Source of the DNA: JBDIBB01 sp039812685
Lineage (GTDB): Bacteria > Acidobacteriota > Vicinamibacteria > Vicinamibacterales > JAFNAJ01
Reading direction: 5' to 3'
DNA: 41,365 nt
NCBI GenBank assembly: GCA_039812685.1
Contig: JBDIBB010000024.1
Span: 1 to 41,365, forward strand
The number at the start of each line of letters is the position of its first letter. Positions within the stretch are counted from its first letter, which is position 1. Under the pieces are notes generated by a model, which was not told the DNA's origin, searched no databases, and was given only the letters and a program-made list of their open reading frames with translations. Of the stretch, positions 25,550-34,100 are shown piece by piece. The translations under genes were made by a program, and so were the position numbers.

Positions 25550-26194
25550 TCAGCGGGGCGGAGTCGAAGCCGGTGCGCCGGCGGGCGGCGATGCGGGCGG
25601 CCGCGCGGAGGGCGTCCGGGGCTGCCACCCGTGAACCACCGATTCGACGATGGCATGCGCGAGTTCGTTCGTCAGCGCCGGCTGGCCGAGGATCAGATAC
25701 GCGCTGAGCGCCTCGCTGACGGTGCCCATCAGCGTGAGCAGGCGGACCTCGGTGAGGCCCGGCGCGATCTCGCCGCGGCGCGCGGCGTCCTCGATGGCGC
25801 CGGCAAGCGTACGGCTCATCTCCTGGTAGCGGCGGTGCATCTCGGCGGCCGGCGCCCGGGTGGGGCACCACACCGTGCCGAAGACGAAGCGCCAGAGCAG
25901 CGGCCGCCCGCGGGCATCGTCGAAGACCTCGCGCACCATCTCGCCGAGCTGATCGGTCAGCGTCGTCTGGTGGGCCAGCGCGCGGCGGACGACGCCGTGC
26001 ATCTGCTCGAGCGTGTCGCCGACAATCGCGCGGAAGACGCCGTCCTTGCTGTGGAAGAAGTGATAGAGCGTCGGTTTGGTGATGCCGGCGGCCTCGCAGA
26101 TCTCGCGTACCGAGGTGGCGTCGTAGCCGCGGGCGGCGAAGAGCTGGACGGCGCTGTCGAGGATGCGCGCGGGGCTGGAAGAGGGAACCGACAC
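25550..26194 (-). CDS. TetR/AcrR-family repressor of the efflux operon
   Basis: The 214-residue product has an N-terminal TetR DNA-binding domain: ARILDSAVQLFAARGYDATSVREICEAAGITKPTLYHFFHSK at about 9-50 is a textbook match. The helical ligand-binding half follows, and a Pro/Ala-rich tail ends the protein. It is the first gene of the TetR-TolC-MFP-RND operon and probably represses it, releasing when an exported compound binds. The GTG at 26194 is the best start; the predicted -10 box ends only nine bases upstream, so the message would have almost no leader. Confidence 0.9.
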   Translation of the reverse strand: MSVPSSSPARILDSAVQLFAARGYDATSVREICEAAGITKPTLYHFFHSKDGVFRAIVGDTLEQMHGVVRRALAHQTTLTDQLGEMVREVFDDARGRPLLWRFVFGTVWCPTRAPAAEMHRRYQEMSRTLAGAIEDAARRGEIAPGLTEVRLLTLMGTVSEALSAYLILGQPALTNELAHAIVESVVHGWQPRTPSARPPASPPAGAPASTPPR

Positions 26195-26202
26195 GGTCCA
26201 CG

Positions 26203-26231
26203 AGTATACCTACCGGTAAGGTCAGCCGCAA
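26203..26231 (-). promoter_or_regulatory. sigma-70 promoter of the TetR efflux operon with embedded operator
   Basis: On the minus strand, TTGCGG (26231-26226) and TATACT (26208-26203) are separated by exactly 17 bases, a good vegetative promoter. The perfect palindrome TACCGGTA (26211-26218) lies in the spacer and is flanked by ACC and AGGT, as expected for a TetR-type operator where repressor would block polymerase. Transcription would begin near 26196, two bases before the GTG. Confidence 0.75.
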
Positions 26232-26351
26232 GCGCCTTCGAAATCAGCCCCTCCGCCGCCGCCGAACCGCCACGATCGCCGGGAGCGGCACTCACGGGAG
26301 CGCCTGCATCGGGCGAACGGCCAGCTGGCCCCGGTTCCGGCCGCCATCGGC

Positions 26352-28085
26352 TCACGGCAGGGCGGCAGCGATGAAGGCGGCGAGCGCGGCCGCCCCCAGC
26401 GGCGGGCTCACGTGGAATCCCTGCATCACGTCGCAGCCCGCCGAGCGGAGCAGCGCGGCCTGGTCGGCCGTCTCCACGCCCTCGGCGATCACCTGGAGGT
26501 TCAGGCCGTGCGCCAGCGTCACCACCGAGCGGACGATCGCGGCCGACGGCGTGTCGGTGGCAACGGCAGCGATGAGCGTGCGATCGAGCTTCACGGCGTC
26601 GATGGGCAGCGCGGGCAGCTGGCGAATGGGGAGGGCGCCGCTCCCGAAGTCGTCGACGGCCACCCGGGCGCCGATGTCGCGCAGGCGCACGAGGACGGGC
26701 GTCAGCGCCGGGCCGTGCGCGGTCAGCGCCTGCTCGCTCAGCTCGATCTCCAGGGCGGCGGGCGGCAGCCCGGTGTCAGCCAGCACGCGCTCCACCATCG
26801 ACGGCAGCGCCTGACGACGGGCCTGGGCCCCGGACACGTTGACGGCGATCCGCACGACGAGCACGCGCCTGGCGTGCCAGGCGCGCATCTGCTCGCAGGC
26901 GGCGCGCAACACCCACTCGGTGAGCGGGGTCATCAGGCCGGCGTTCTCGGCGAGTTCGATGATGCGGTTGGCCGGCACGGCGCGACCGCCGGCCTCGGTC
27001 CAGCGGACGAGGGCCTCGACGCCACACGGCCGTCCGGTGACGAGGTCGATCTGCGGCTGGTACGCGAGCGTCAGCAACTGGTGCTCGATGGCGTGGCGCA
27101 ACGTGCCGTAGCAGACAGGGTTGGATGTCGTCGTCCAGACATCGGGTGGGGCCTCGGGCTCTCCCGCCTGCTCGACGGCGCGCACGGCGCACTCGATCAG
27201 GCGCCGCGCGCTGGCCGCATCGTCGGGAAACACCGCGATGCCGAGCCGTGGCGCGAAGAGGTGCGGGGCGCCCTCGACCTCGGCCGGCAGGTCGAGGGCC
27301 TCGAGCAGCTTGCGGCCCGCCGTCCGCGCGCCCTCGAGGTGGCCGATGGCCGGCAGGACGATGCCCAGGCGCGCCTCGCCCAGGCGGGCGATCGTGTCGC
27401 CGTGCCGGAGGGCGCCATCGAGGCGTGCGGCCGCCGCGGCGGCCAGGGCCGAGCCGGGGCGGGCCGCGCCGTCTGGCGAGGTGGTGCGGAGGTCGATTAC
27501 GAGCGCGGCGACGCGGGTGCGCGTGCGGTCGGCGGCGGCGACGGCCATCGCGAGGCGGTCGGCGAACAGCGATGCGCTGGCCAGTCCGGTCCGCTCGTCG
27601 CGGAAGACCGACCGGGCGGCCTGAGCGCCGTCGCGTTCGATCAGCGCGCGCACGATGCCGTGCGGCACGATCACGCCGAGATACCGTCCGCCGCGCGTCA
27701 CGACGATGCCGTCGGCGCACTCGCGGCCGGCATCGGCCACGAAGAGCTCGGCCAGATCCTCCACCGTGGTCGATTCGTCGATCGTGCGCGGTGGCTCGAA
27801 GCTGTGGCGTTCGATCCGGTGCGGCAGATTCGCCTCGCCGCGACAGGGCCCGTGCCGGTAGGTCTCGATGAAGCGGTGGCGTCCCAGCAGCGCGATCGGC
27901 TGGTCCTCGTCCACCACCGGGATGGCGAGCAGGCGGTGGTCGAGGAAGAAGCGCTCGAACACGTGATGACACGCCGTGAAGGGCCGGGCGGGCTCGATGG
28001 GCGCCGCCAGCGCGCCGGCGGTCCACGGCTGGGGGCTCTCGCGGGTGTCGGCGGCGTCGGCGGGCGGTCCGGGCGGCGTGGTCAT
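26352..28085 (-). CDS. CBS / degenerate GGDEF / EAL c-di-GMP phosphodiesterase
   Basis: The 577-residue cytoplasmic protein has a CBS-like pair at about 30-150 (LLAIPVVDEDQPIALLGRH, TTVEDLAELF, GRYLGVIVPHGIV). A GGDEF domain follows at about 160-310, whose signature loop reads LGEARL (235-240), so it cannot be an active cyclase. The EAL domain is at about 325-575. It looks intact: EAL at 357-359, NVSGAQ, EIELSE, VDDFGSG (477-483), the lysine of VKLDRTLI, AEGVET (534-539) and MQGFHVSPPL. It should degrade cyclic di-GMP, with the CBS pair perhaps sensing adenine nucleotides. It may act on the signal read by the PilZ proteins at 11.4-12.1 kb; that link is inference. Confidence 0.85.
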   Translation of the reverse strand: MTTPPGPPADAADTRESPQPWTAGALAAPIEPARPFTACHHVFERFFLDHRLLAIPVVDEDQPIALLGRHRFIETYRHGPCRGEANLPHRIERHSFEPPRTIDESTTVEDLAELFVADAGRECADGIVVTRGGRYLGVIVPHGIVRALIERDGAQAARSVFRDERTGLASASLFADRLAMAVAAADRTRTRVAALVIDLRTTSPDGAARPGSALAAAAAARLDGALRHGDTIARLGEARLGIVLPAIGHLEGARTAGRKLLEALDLPAEVEGAPHLFAPRLGIAVFPDDAASARRLIECAVRAVEQAGEPEAPPDVWTTTSNPVCYGTLRHAIEHQLLTLAYQPQIDLVTGRPCGVEALVRWTEAGGRAVPANRIIELAENAGLMTPLTEWVLRAACEQMRAWHARRVLVVRIAVNVSGAQARRQALPSMVERVLADTGLPPAALEIELSEQALTAHGPALTPVLVRLRDIGARVAVDDFGSGALPIRQLPALPIDAVKLDRTLIAAVATDTPSAAIVRSVVTLAHGLNLQVIAEGVETADQAALLRSAGCDVMQGFHVSPPLGAAALAAFIAAALP

Positions 28086-28140
28086 GCGCGTGTCGGCGGG
28101 CCCCGCGGGGGCCCCTCCAGCGAGGAATCGGGCGCCGGGG

Positions 28141-28722
28141 TCAGTCCTTGAACGTGCAGCCCAGGGCCATGGCCGTGGCCAGGCGCGTGAGGTAGCGGCG
28201 GCGGGAGATCGCCGTCGCGCCGAACTGCGCCAGGTGCGGGGTGACCCACTGGATGTCGAGCAGCACGTAGCCGCGCGCGCGCAACCGCTCGACCAGGGCC
28301 ACCAGGGCCAGCTTCGACGCGTCGGTCTCGGTGTGGAACATCGACTCGCCGAAGAAGGCGCCGCGCAGGCTCACGCCGTAGAGGCCGCCGGCGAGCCGTC
28401 CCTCGCGGCGGGCCTCGACCGAGTGGGCGAAGCCGCGGCGGTGGAGTTCGACGTAGCTCTGCAGGAGCGGTTCGTTGATCCACGTCTCGTCGCGCTCGGC
28501 GCAGGCGCGCATCACGCCCTCGAAGTCGTGATCGATGACGAGATCGTACGGCCGCCGGCGGGCGGTGCGCGCCAGGCGGGCCGGCACGTGGAAGGCGTCG
28601 AGGGGAATGACGGCGCGTGGATCGGGCGAGAACCACTCGATGGCGGCGTCGGCGCCGGCCGCCTGCGCCATCGGGAACCAGCCCGACGCGTAGGCGCGCA
28701 GCAGCAGATCGGGGGGAATCAT
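28141..28722 (-). CDS. aat: leucyl/phenylalanyl-tRNA-protein transferase
   Basis: The 193-residue product matches Aat: GWFPMAQ at the N-terminus, EWFSPDPRAVIPLD, TWINEPLLQSYVELHRRGFAHSVE, GGLYGVSLRGAFFGESMFH and LLDIQWVTPHLAQFGA. The enzyme transfers Leu or Phe from tRNA to proteins that begin with Arg or Lys, marking them for ClpSAP degradation. At 193 residues it is shorter than the E. coli enzyme (234), mainly at the two ends. The gene lies between the EAL protein gene and the UDP-glucose dehydrogenase gene on the same strand. Confidence 0.93.
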   Translation of the reverse strand: MIPPDLLLRAYASGWFPMAQAAGADAAIEWFSPDPRAVIPLDAFHVPARLARTARRRPYDLVIDHDFEGVMRACAERDETWINEPLLQSYVELHRRGFAHSVEARREGRLAGGLYGVSLRGAFFGESMFHTETDASKLALVALVERLRARGYVLLDIQWVTPHLAQFGATAISRRRYLTRLATAMALGCTFKD

Positions 28723-28782
28723 CGGGGGCTGGTGCCTGCGGGCGCCTTGCGCCCGGGGCGTGGCGCCTGACGACCCTGGCGT

Positions 28783-28826
28783 CTCGCTTCGCTCATCCTC
28801 GGGCGCCCGGCGATCTGCGAAGCGAG
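28783..28826. repeat. inverted repeat in the ugd-aat spacer
   Basis: CTCGCTTCGC (28783-28792) and GCGAAGCGAG (28817-28826) are perfect 10-base arms around a 24-base loop that itself contains GGGCGCCC. The element sits between the UDP-glucose dehydrogenase stop and the aat start. It may act as a transcript-end structure, though no T-run follows. Confidence 0.7.
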
Positions 28827-28832
28827 CCGATC

Positions 28833-28864
28833 AGGCCTCAAGCCCCAAGCCCCAAGCCCCAAGC
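28833..28864 (-). repeat. dispersed G-rich repeat, copy C
   Basis: On the minus strand four units of GGCTTGG/GGCTTGA type follow the UDP-glucose dehydrogenase stop codon (28865-28867) with no gap. It is the same phrase as copies at 10041 and 18620, and like copy B it starts at a stop codon on the coding strand. Confidence 0.85.
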
Positions 28865-30241
28865 CTAGAAGTGCTTCAGCGGCGCCTTGCCGATGGCGAA
28901 GACGTTGAAGCCCATCGCGTGCAGCCGCGCGTGATCGAGGATGTTGCGGCCGTCGAAGATGAAGGCCGGCCGCTCCATGCCGGCGAGGATGCGGGCGTAG
29001 TCGAGCTCCCGGTAGAGCTTCCATTCGGTGAGCACCGCGATGGCGTGCGCGCCGCGCGCGGCCTCGTAGGGATCGGGCTCGAACTCCACCAGCCCCGCCT
29101 GCGGGGCGAGATCGATCCTGGCGTTGTCGAGCGCCTTCGGATCGGTGACCACCACGCGGGCCTGCTCGGCGACCAGCTGGCGGGTGACGCCGATGGCCGC
29201 CGACTCGCGCGTGTCGCCGGTGTCGGCCTTGAACGCGAAGCCGAACAGCGCGATGCGCTTGCCCGCCACCGTGTTGAACATGTTGGCGAGCATGTTGTGC
29301 ACGAAGCGGGCCTGCTGCCAGTCGTTGATGGCGATGACCGATTCCCAGTAATCGGCCACCTCGTCCAGCCCGTAGCCGCGGCAGATGTAGACGAGGTTGA
29401 GGATGTCCTTCCTGAAGCACGAGCCGCCGAATCCGACGCTGGCCTTGAGGAAGCGGGGGCCGATGCGGCTGTCGGTCCCGATCGCGTAGGCGACCTCGTC
29501 GACGTCGGCTTCCGTCGCCTCGCAGAGCGCCGAGATGCTGTTGATCGACGAGATGCGCTGCGCGAGGAACGCGTTGGCGGTGAGCTTCGACAGCTCGGCG
29601 CTCCACAGGTTGCTCTCGATGATGCGCTCGCGCGGCACCCAGTTGGCGTAGATGTCGGCGATCACCGTGCGCGCGCGGCGTCCCTCGGGCGTCTCGTGCG
29701 CGCCGATGAGGATGCGATCGGGATCCTCGAGGTCGCGAATCGCGGTCCCCTCGGCAAGGAACTCGGGGTTGCTCACCACGTCGAAGCGCAGGCCGTGGCC
29801 GTTGTGGTTGAGGATGCGCTCCATCGCCTGGGCCGTGCGCACGGGGAGCGTCGACTTCTCGACGACGATCTTGTCGCGCGTGGCGTGGGCGAGGATCTGG
29901 CGTGCGGTCTTCTCCCAGTGCTGGAGGTCGGCGGCCTGCCCGGCGCCCTGGCCGAAGGTCTTCGTCGGCGTGTTCACCGACACGAAGATCACGTCGGCGT
30001 CGCGGATGCCGCCGGCGATGTCGCCCGAGAAGAACAGGTTCCGCCCGCGCGCGGCGCGCACCACCTCGTCGAGGCCGGGCTCGAAGATCGGCAGGTCGTC
30101 GCTGTTCCACGCGTCGATGCGGGCCTGGTTGATGTCGACGACGGTCACCTTCAGGTGCGGGCACCGGGCGGCGATCATCGCCATGGTGGGCCCGCCGACG
30201 TAACCGGCGCCGATGCAGAGGATGTGGTCGTAATGGCTCAC
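28865..30241 (-). CDS. ugd: UDP-glucose 6-dehydrogenase (eukaryote-like type)
   Basis: A 458-residue NAD-dependent UDP-glucose dehydrogenase that makes UDP-glucuronate. It has the Rossmann motif CIGAGYVGGPT near the N-terminus, VEKSTLPVRTA, NPEFLAEGTAI, and the catalytic-cysteine motif ASVGFGGSCFRKD. The segments ELSKLTANAFLAQRISSINS, SALCEATEADV and GFAFKADTGDTRES closely resemble animal UGDH as I recall it, unlike the short bacterial Ugd type. The start is GTG at 30241 (SHYDHILCIGAGYVGG follows). Together with the WbpA-type enzyme it can supply carboxylated sugars for surface polymers. Confidence 0.92.
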   Translation of the reverse strand: MSHYDHILCIGAGYVGGPTMAMIAARCPHLKVTVVDINQARIDAWNSDDLPIFEPGLDEVVRAARGRNLFFSGDIAGGIRDADVIFVSVNTPTKTFGQGAGQAADLQHWEKTARQILAHATRDKIVVEKSTLPVRTAQAMERILNHNGHGLRFDVVSNPEFLAEGTAIRDLEDPDRILIGAHETPEGRRARTVIADIYANWVPRERIIESNLWSAELSKLTANAFLAQRISSINSISALCEATEADVDEVAYAIGTDSRIGPRFLKASVGFGGSCFRKDILNLVYICRGYGLDEVADYWESVIAINDWQQARFVHNMLANMFNTVAGKRIALFGFAFKADTGDTRESAAIGVTRQLVAEQARVVVTDPKALDNARIDLAPQAGLVEFEPDPYEAARGAHAIAVLTEWKLYRELDYARILAGMERPAFIFDGRNILDHARLHAMGFNVFAIGKAPLKHF

Positions 30242-30428
30242 GATGGAAGACCCGGGCGGCGGCCCGGCCGGCACCACTCCGGCCTGGCCGGCGCCAGACA
30301 ACCGCCCATGGTAGCAGTTTCGCCGGCGCAATCGCGCTGGCCGTGGCCGCGGCCCACTCCGGCAGCCGCGCACTGACCCTGGGCGTTCACGGACGGGTGG
30401 CGCCAGCGCCGGAAGGGGAGGCGCGCGT

Positions 30429-30460
30429 GAGCGCAGGGCCGCAACCCGGGGCGGCCCTGC
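30429..30460 (-). terminator. possible hairpin terminator after the PEP-CTERM gene
   Basis: A perfect 12-base stem (GCGCAGGGCCGC at 30429-30440 with GCGGCCCTGCGC at 30449-30460) and an 8-base loop lie 38 bases downstream of the PEP-CTERM stop codon. No T-run follows on the minus strand, so this may be a transcript-end stabiliser rather than a classic intrinsic terminator. Confidence 0.5.
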
Positions 30461-30498
30461 GCTGCCAATCGGCGACGGGCGTCCGCAGGGGCGGCGCG

Positions 30499-31053
30499 TC
30501 AGCGCCGGCGGCGGATCGCGGCAGCCCCGGCCAGGCCCAGGCCCAGCAGCGCCAGCGTCGCTGGCTCGGGCACCGCGGCCGTCACGGTCAGCGAGTACGG
30601 CGCCTCGGCCTCGAACATCGCCTCGTCAGGTTGCAGCAGATCACCGCCCTCGAGCGGGTCGCCGTCGTACCAGTTGGCGGAGAGCAGGAACGTTCCCGCG
30701 TCAAACGACCCGGCCGGCGCCCCCGGGTCGATCGCTACTTGGTAGAGGCCCGTCAGACCGATGCTGAAGGCCTCGGTGAAGGTCGCCCCCGGGGCGACGA
30801 GCGGCACCGTCAAGGCCGTGGGATCACCGGTGTCGAACAGGTCAGAGTCCACCGCGAAGATCTCGAGCCAGTGGTCGGGGTCGAAGTTCTCGATCGTGAA
30901 CCCCCAGCCCACGGTCTCGCCCGGGGCGCCGGAGATGGCGCCGCCCGCCGGGTCGAGCGTGACGGCGAAGGTGAACGGCGTCGCGTGTGCGGGGGTGGAG
31001 AGGCAGGCCAGCAGGGCCGCCGCGCCAGCAAGTGAAACGAGCCGGTTCCTCAA
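30499..31053 (-). CDS. PEP-CTERM sorting-domain protein
   Basis: The 184-residue exported protein has a signal peptide (LAGAAALLACLSTPAHA, cleavage near residue 24) and a beta-rich body. The C-terminal tail at 161-184 is VPEP, a hydrophobic stretch (ATLALLGLGLAGAAA) and a basic end (IRRRR): a textbook PEP-CTERM signal read by exosortase. The body has no recognised domain; phrases such as FTIENFDPDHWLEIF suggest a beta-sandwich. It is the only exosortase substrate seen here, and it supports the view that the 2-11 kb operon belongs to an XrtA-type system. The start is TTG at 31053 with AGGAG six bases upstream. Confidence 0.88.
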   Translation of the reverse strand: MRNRLVSLAGAAALLACLSTPAHATPFTFAVTLDPAGGAISGAPGETVGWGFTIENFDPDHWLEIFAVDSDLFDTGDPTALTVPLVAPGATFTEAFSIGLTGLYQVAIDPGAPAGSFDAGTFLLSANWYDGDPLEGGDLLQPDEAMFEAEAPYSLTVTAAVPEPATLALLGLGLAGAAAIRRRR

Positions 31054-31161
31054 GATTGTCTCCTGCGTCCGATGTGGTGCGGACAGGGCGCTCCCTCGCC
31101 CCGCCCGCCGTGCCGTACCATCGCGACCGCCTCCCGGCCGCGCATCACACTCGCTGCTGTC

Positions 31162-34100
31162 TCACGGGATCACGGACTGCGCGGCCGAGTAGCGCAGCAG
31201 TGCCCCCGTGCTGTCGAACAGCGTGCCGTTCTCGGTGATCGAGAAGCGCGTCACGCCGGCTGGCACGGTCAGCGACAGTCGAATCGTGCGGGCCTCGCCG
31301 GGGTTCAGTCGTCCGATGGCGATCGGTGCCGGCGTCGAGGTGGTCACCGTGCCCGCGCCCGACAGCGTCCGGAAGATCAGCTGGCCAATCGTCACGTCGA
31401 ACGCGATGCCGCCGCCGGTGTTCGCGATCTCGAGGTCCACGGTCGCGGCCCGTCCGGCCTTTCCGACGATGCGGCCGGTGATGCGCGGTGCGCCGGTGGC
31501 GATGTAGGTCACCGAGCCGTCGTGATCCGACAGGCGTGCCGGGCCGGCGGTGTTGAACAGGATCTCCGGGAAGTCGGCATTGCTGCGGCCGCATGCGAAC
31601 CGGCTTACCCACGGCATGAGCCCCGCGCTGGCCAGCGCGTGGTCGAGCGTCTGCGCGTTGCCGTCGAACGTGTACGAGTACCGCTGGTCGGGTGGGAGCA
31701 ACGCCTGGAGGTTCGTCAGATCGGGATCCACCAGGTCGGGGCTCGCCACCACCACCTCTTCGGGCGGGGCAGGCGCGCCGGTCACGGTGCCGATGACGTC
31801 CACGTAGCCGTCGTTCACCTCGAAGGCGTTGAAGTCGCCGACGAGCAGGATCTTCGCCGCGGGCTGCGCGGCCTGGAGATCGGCGACGAGCTGCGCGAGG
31901 TACTCGGCCTGGGCCTGCCGCTTGGCCCGGACCCGCGCGCCCAGCGTGCACGGGGCCCCCGACAGGCAGCCCGCCTGCGGTTCGGGGCTGTCGATGCCGT
32001 TCAGCGAGCGCAGGTGGTTGACCACCACGATCAGGTCCAACGGCTGGCCCGACGGCCGTGTCGCCAGCGCGCGGACGACCAGCGGCGGGCGATCGTTGAG
32101 CAGTTCGAGCGCCCCGGTGTTCGGGTTGGCGAACGTCGCGTCCTTGCCCACCTGTTCGACCGCCACCGACACGAAGCGGCCGGCCTTCCACAGCACGCCG
32201 ACGTCGATGCCGCCGACGTCGTTGCCGGTCACGAGGCTGCCCACGTAGCCGGGATCGCCGGCGCCGGCTGCCACGGCATCGGCGTTCAGCCGCGCGGCGA
32301 GGGCATCGAGCGCGGCCTGGTTCTCCATCTCGACGACGCCGATGATGTCGGGCGTTCGCAGCACCTCGCGGATCGTGCGCGACGCCTTCGTCAGGCGGCG
32401 CTCCCACGCGGCGGCCGTGAGCACGGGCTCGGATCCGGTGAAGTCGGGATCGTTCTGGTCGTCGAAGAACCGCAGCATGTTGAGCGAGGCGACCGTGATC
32501 TCCTGCGGGTGCGCGGCCGGCACCGGCTGCACCACCACAGTGTCGGTGACGGCGGGCGTGGTCTCGGGGAGGATCGAGTAGGCGCGGAAGGCGTAATCGA
32601 GCGGGCCGACCAGATTCGTCACGATGGCGCCGGCGGGCACGTCGATTCGCGCGCCGCCGAGCCCGGTGCTCACGATGCGCAGCCGCTCGGGGTTGCCGTC
32701 GAACCGCGGGATCGCGCAGGCTCCGCCCGCCGCGCACGCCGGCACGGGGTCGGCGATGTCGATGCCCGCCTCGCGGAACGGCCGGGGCACCCCGGTCACC
32801 ACACCGTAGAACACCCCGCTGCTGACGAGCGTCGCCGCCGCCTCGTTGATGCCGCCCGAGCGTGCGGTCGGGCCAACCACCGTGAGCGAGGCCACGCTCA
32901 CGCGCATGCCCTCGAGGGCTTCGAGCCGGGCGGCGATCTCCGCCGCGGTGCCCGACGTGGCGGCCGCCGTGATGGCGGTGGCGGCCGGCAGCGGGTTCCC
33001 CGACGACAGGCGCACGACCACCGGGCTGACGATCTCGGTGAGCGGAGCCTGGAAGGGATCCGAGGGCGGTACGAACTCGGCGACGCCGCCGGTCACGCAC
33101 ACGAGGTTGCCGACCGCAACCGCCGCGGGCGGCGCGGTGCTCGTGAAGACGAAGACGCCGTCGGAGGTCGCGGGGTCGCCGTCGCCCGCGGCCATCTGCA
33201 TGAAGAAGCCGTTGGCCCGCACGGCGTAGACGATCCCCTCGCTGGTGACGGTCTGACCGGCCAGCGGCGACATCGCGCCGTTGCCCTGGATCGCGGAGAT
33301 CTGGTGGGTGGCGGCGCAGGTGGGCTCGGCGACGACGGCGAGCACGACTTCAGCAGTGCGGCTGCGGCCCTGCGCGTCGCCGACCGTGACCTCGATGACC
33401 TTGCTGCCCGGCGCGGTGGCGACGGGAACCGACGTCAGGACGGCAAAGGTGAGATCGCCAGCGACGACGTCGCCGCTGGTGCCATCGTCGAAGAGCGGCT
33501 GGGCGGCGCCGCCGCCGATGGCGGAGAGATCGGCCGTCACCGTGAGGCCCGTGCTGTCGGGGCCCGTGCCGGGGGTGATCACGGCGGCAATCAACACGCT
33601 CTCGCCGGCGAAGGCCGGGTTCGGCGTGGCGGCCGTCACGAGCGTCGGAGCCGTCCCGCCGCCGCACGTGTTGAGGGGCGACGAGGTGTTGCGCGGCAGC
33701 GGCGCACCCACCGTGAAATCAAGGGCGTTGTGGCCGGTGTCGACGCACCCTGCGCCGTTGCGCAGCGCGGCGGTGGAGTTGGTGAGGGCCGGTGTCGGGC
33801 CCGTTTCGGCGCAGTTCGCGGCGCCGTAGCCGACGAGGTCGATCGTGAGGTCAACGGCCGGACACGCGCCGCTCGCGGTGACCTGCGTCGAGAGCAGGGC
33901 AACCTTGCCCGCCGTCCCGCTCATGGCGATCGTGCCGATCACGTCCGGCGCCGGCAGGTCCTGCGTCCCGCCAGTGCCTGCCGCCTCGGCGACGAGGAAG
34001 TACTGCCCGGGCTGCAGCACCACCGGCGGCAGGTCTGTCTTCTGCCACGAGCCTGCGCCGGCAGCCGATGCGTATTGCACCGACCATCCCGTGAGGTCCG

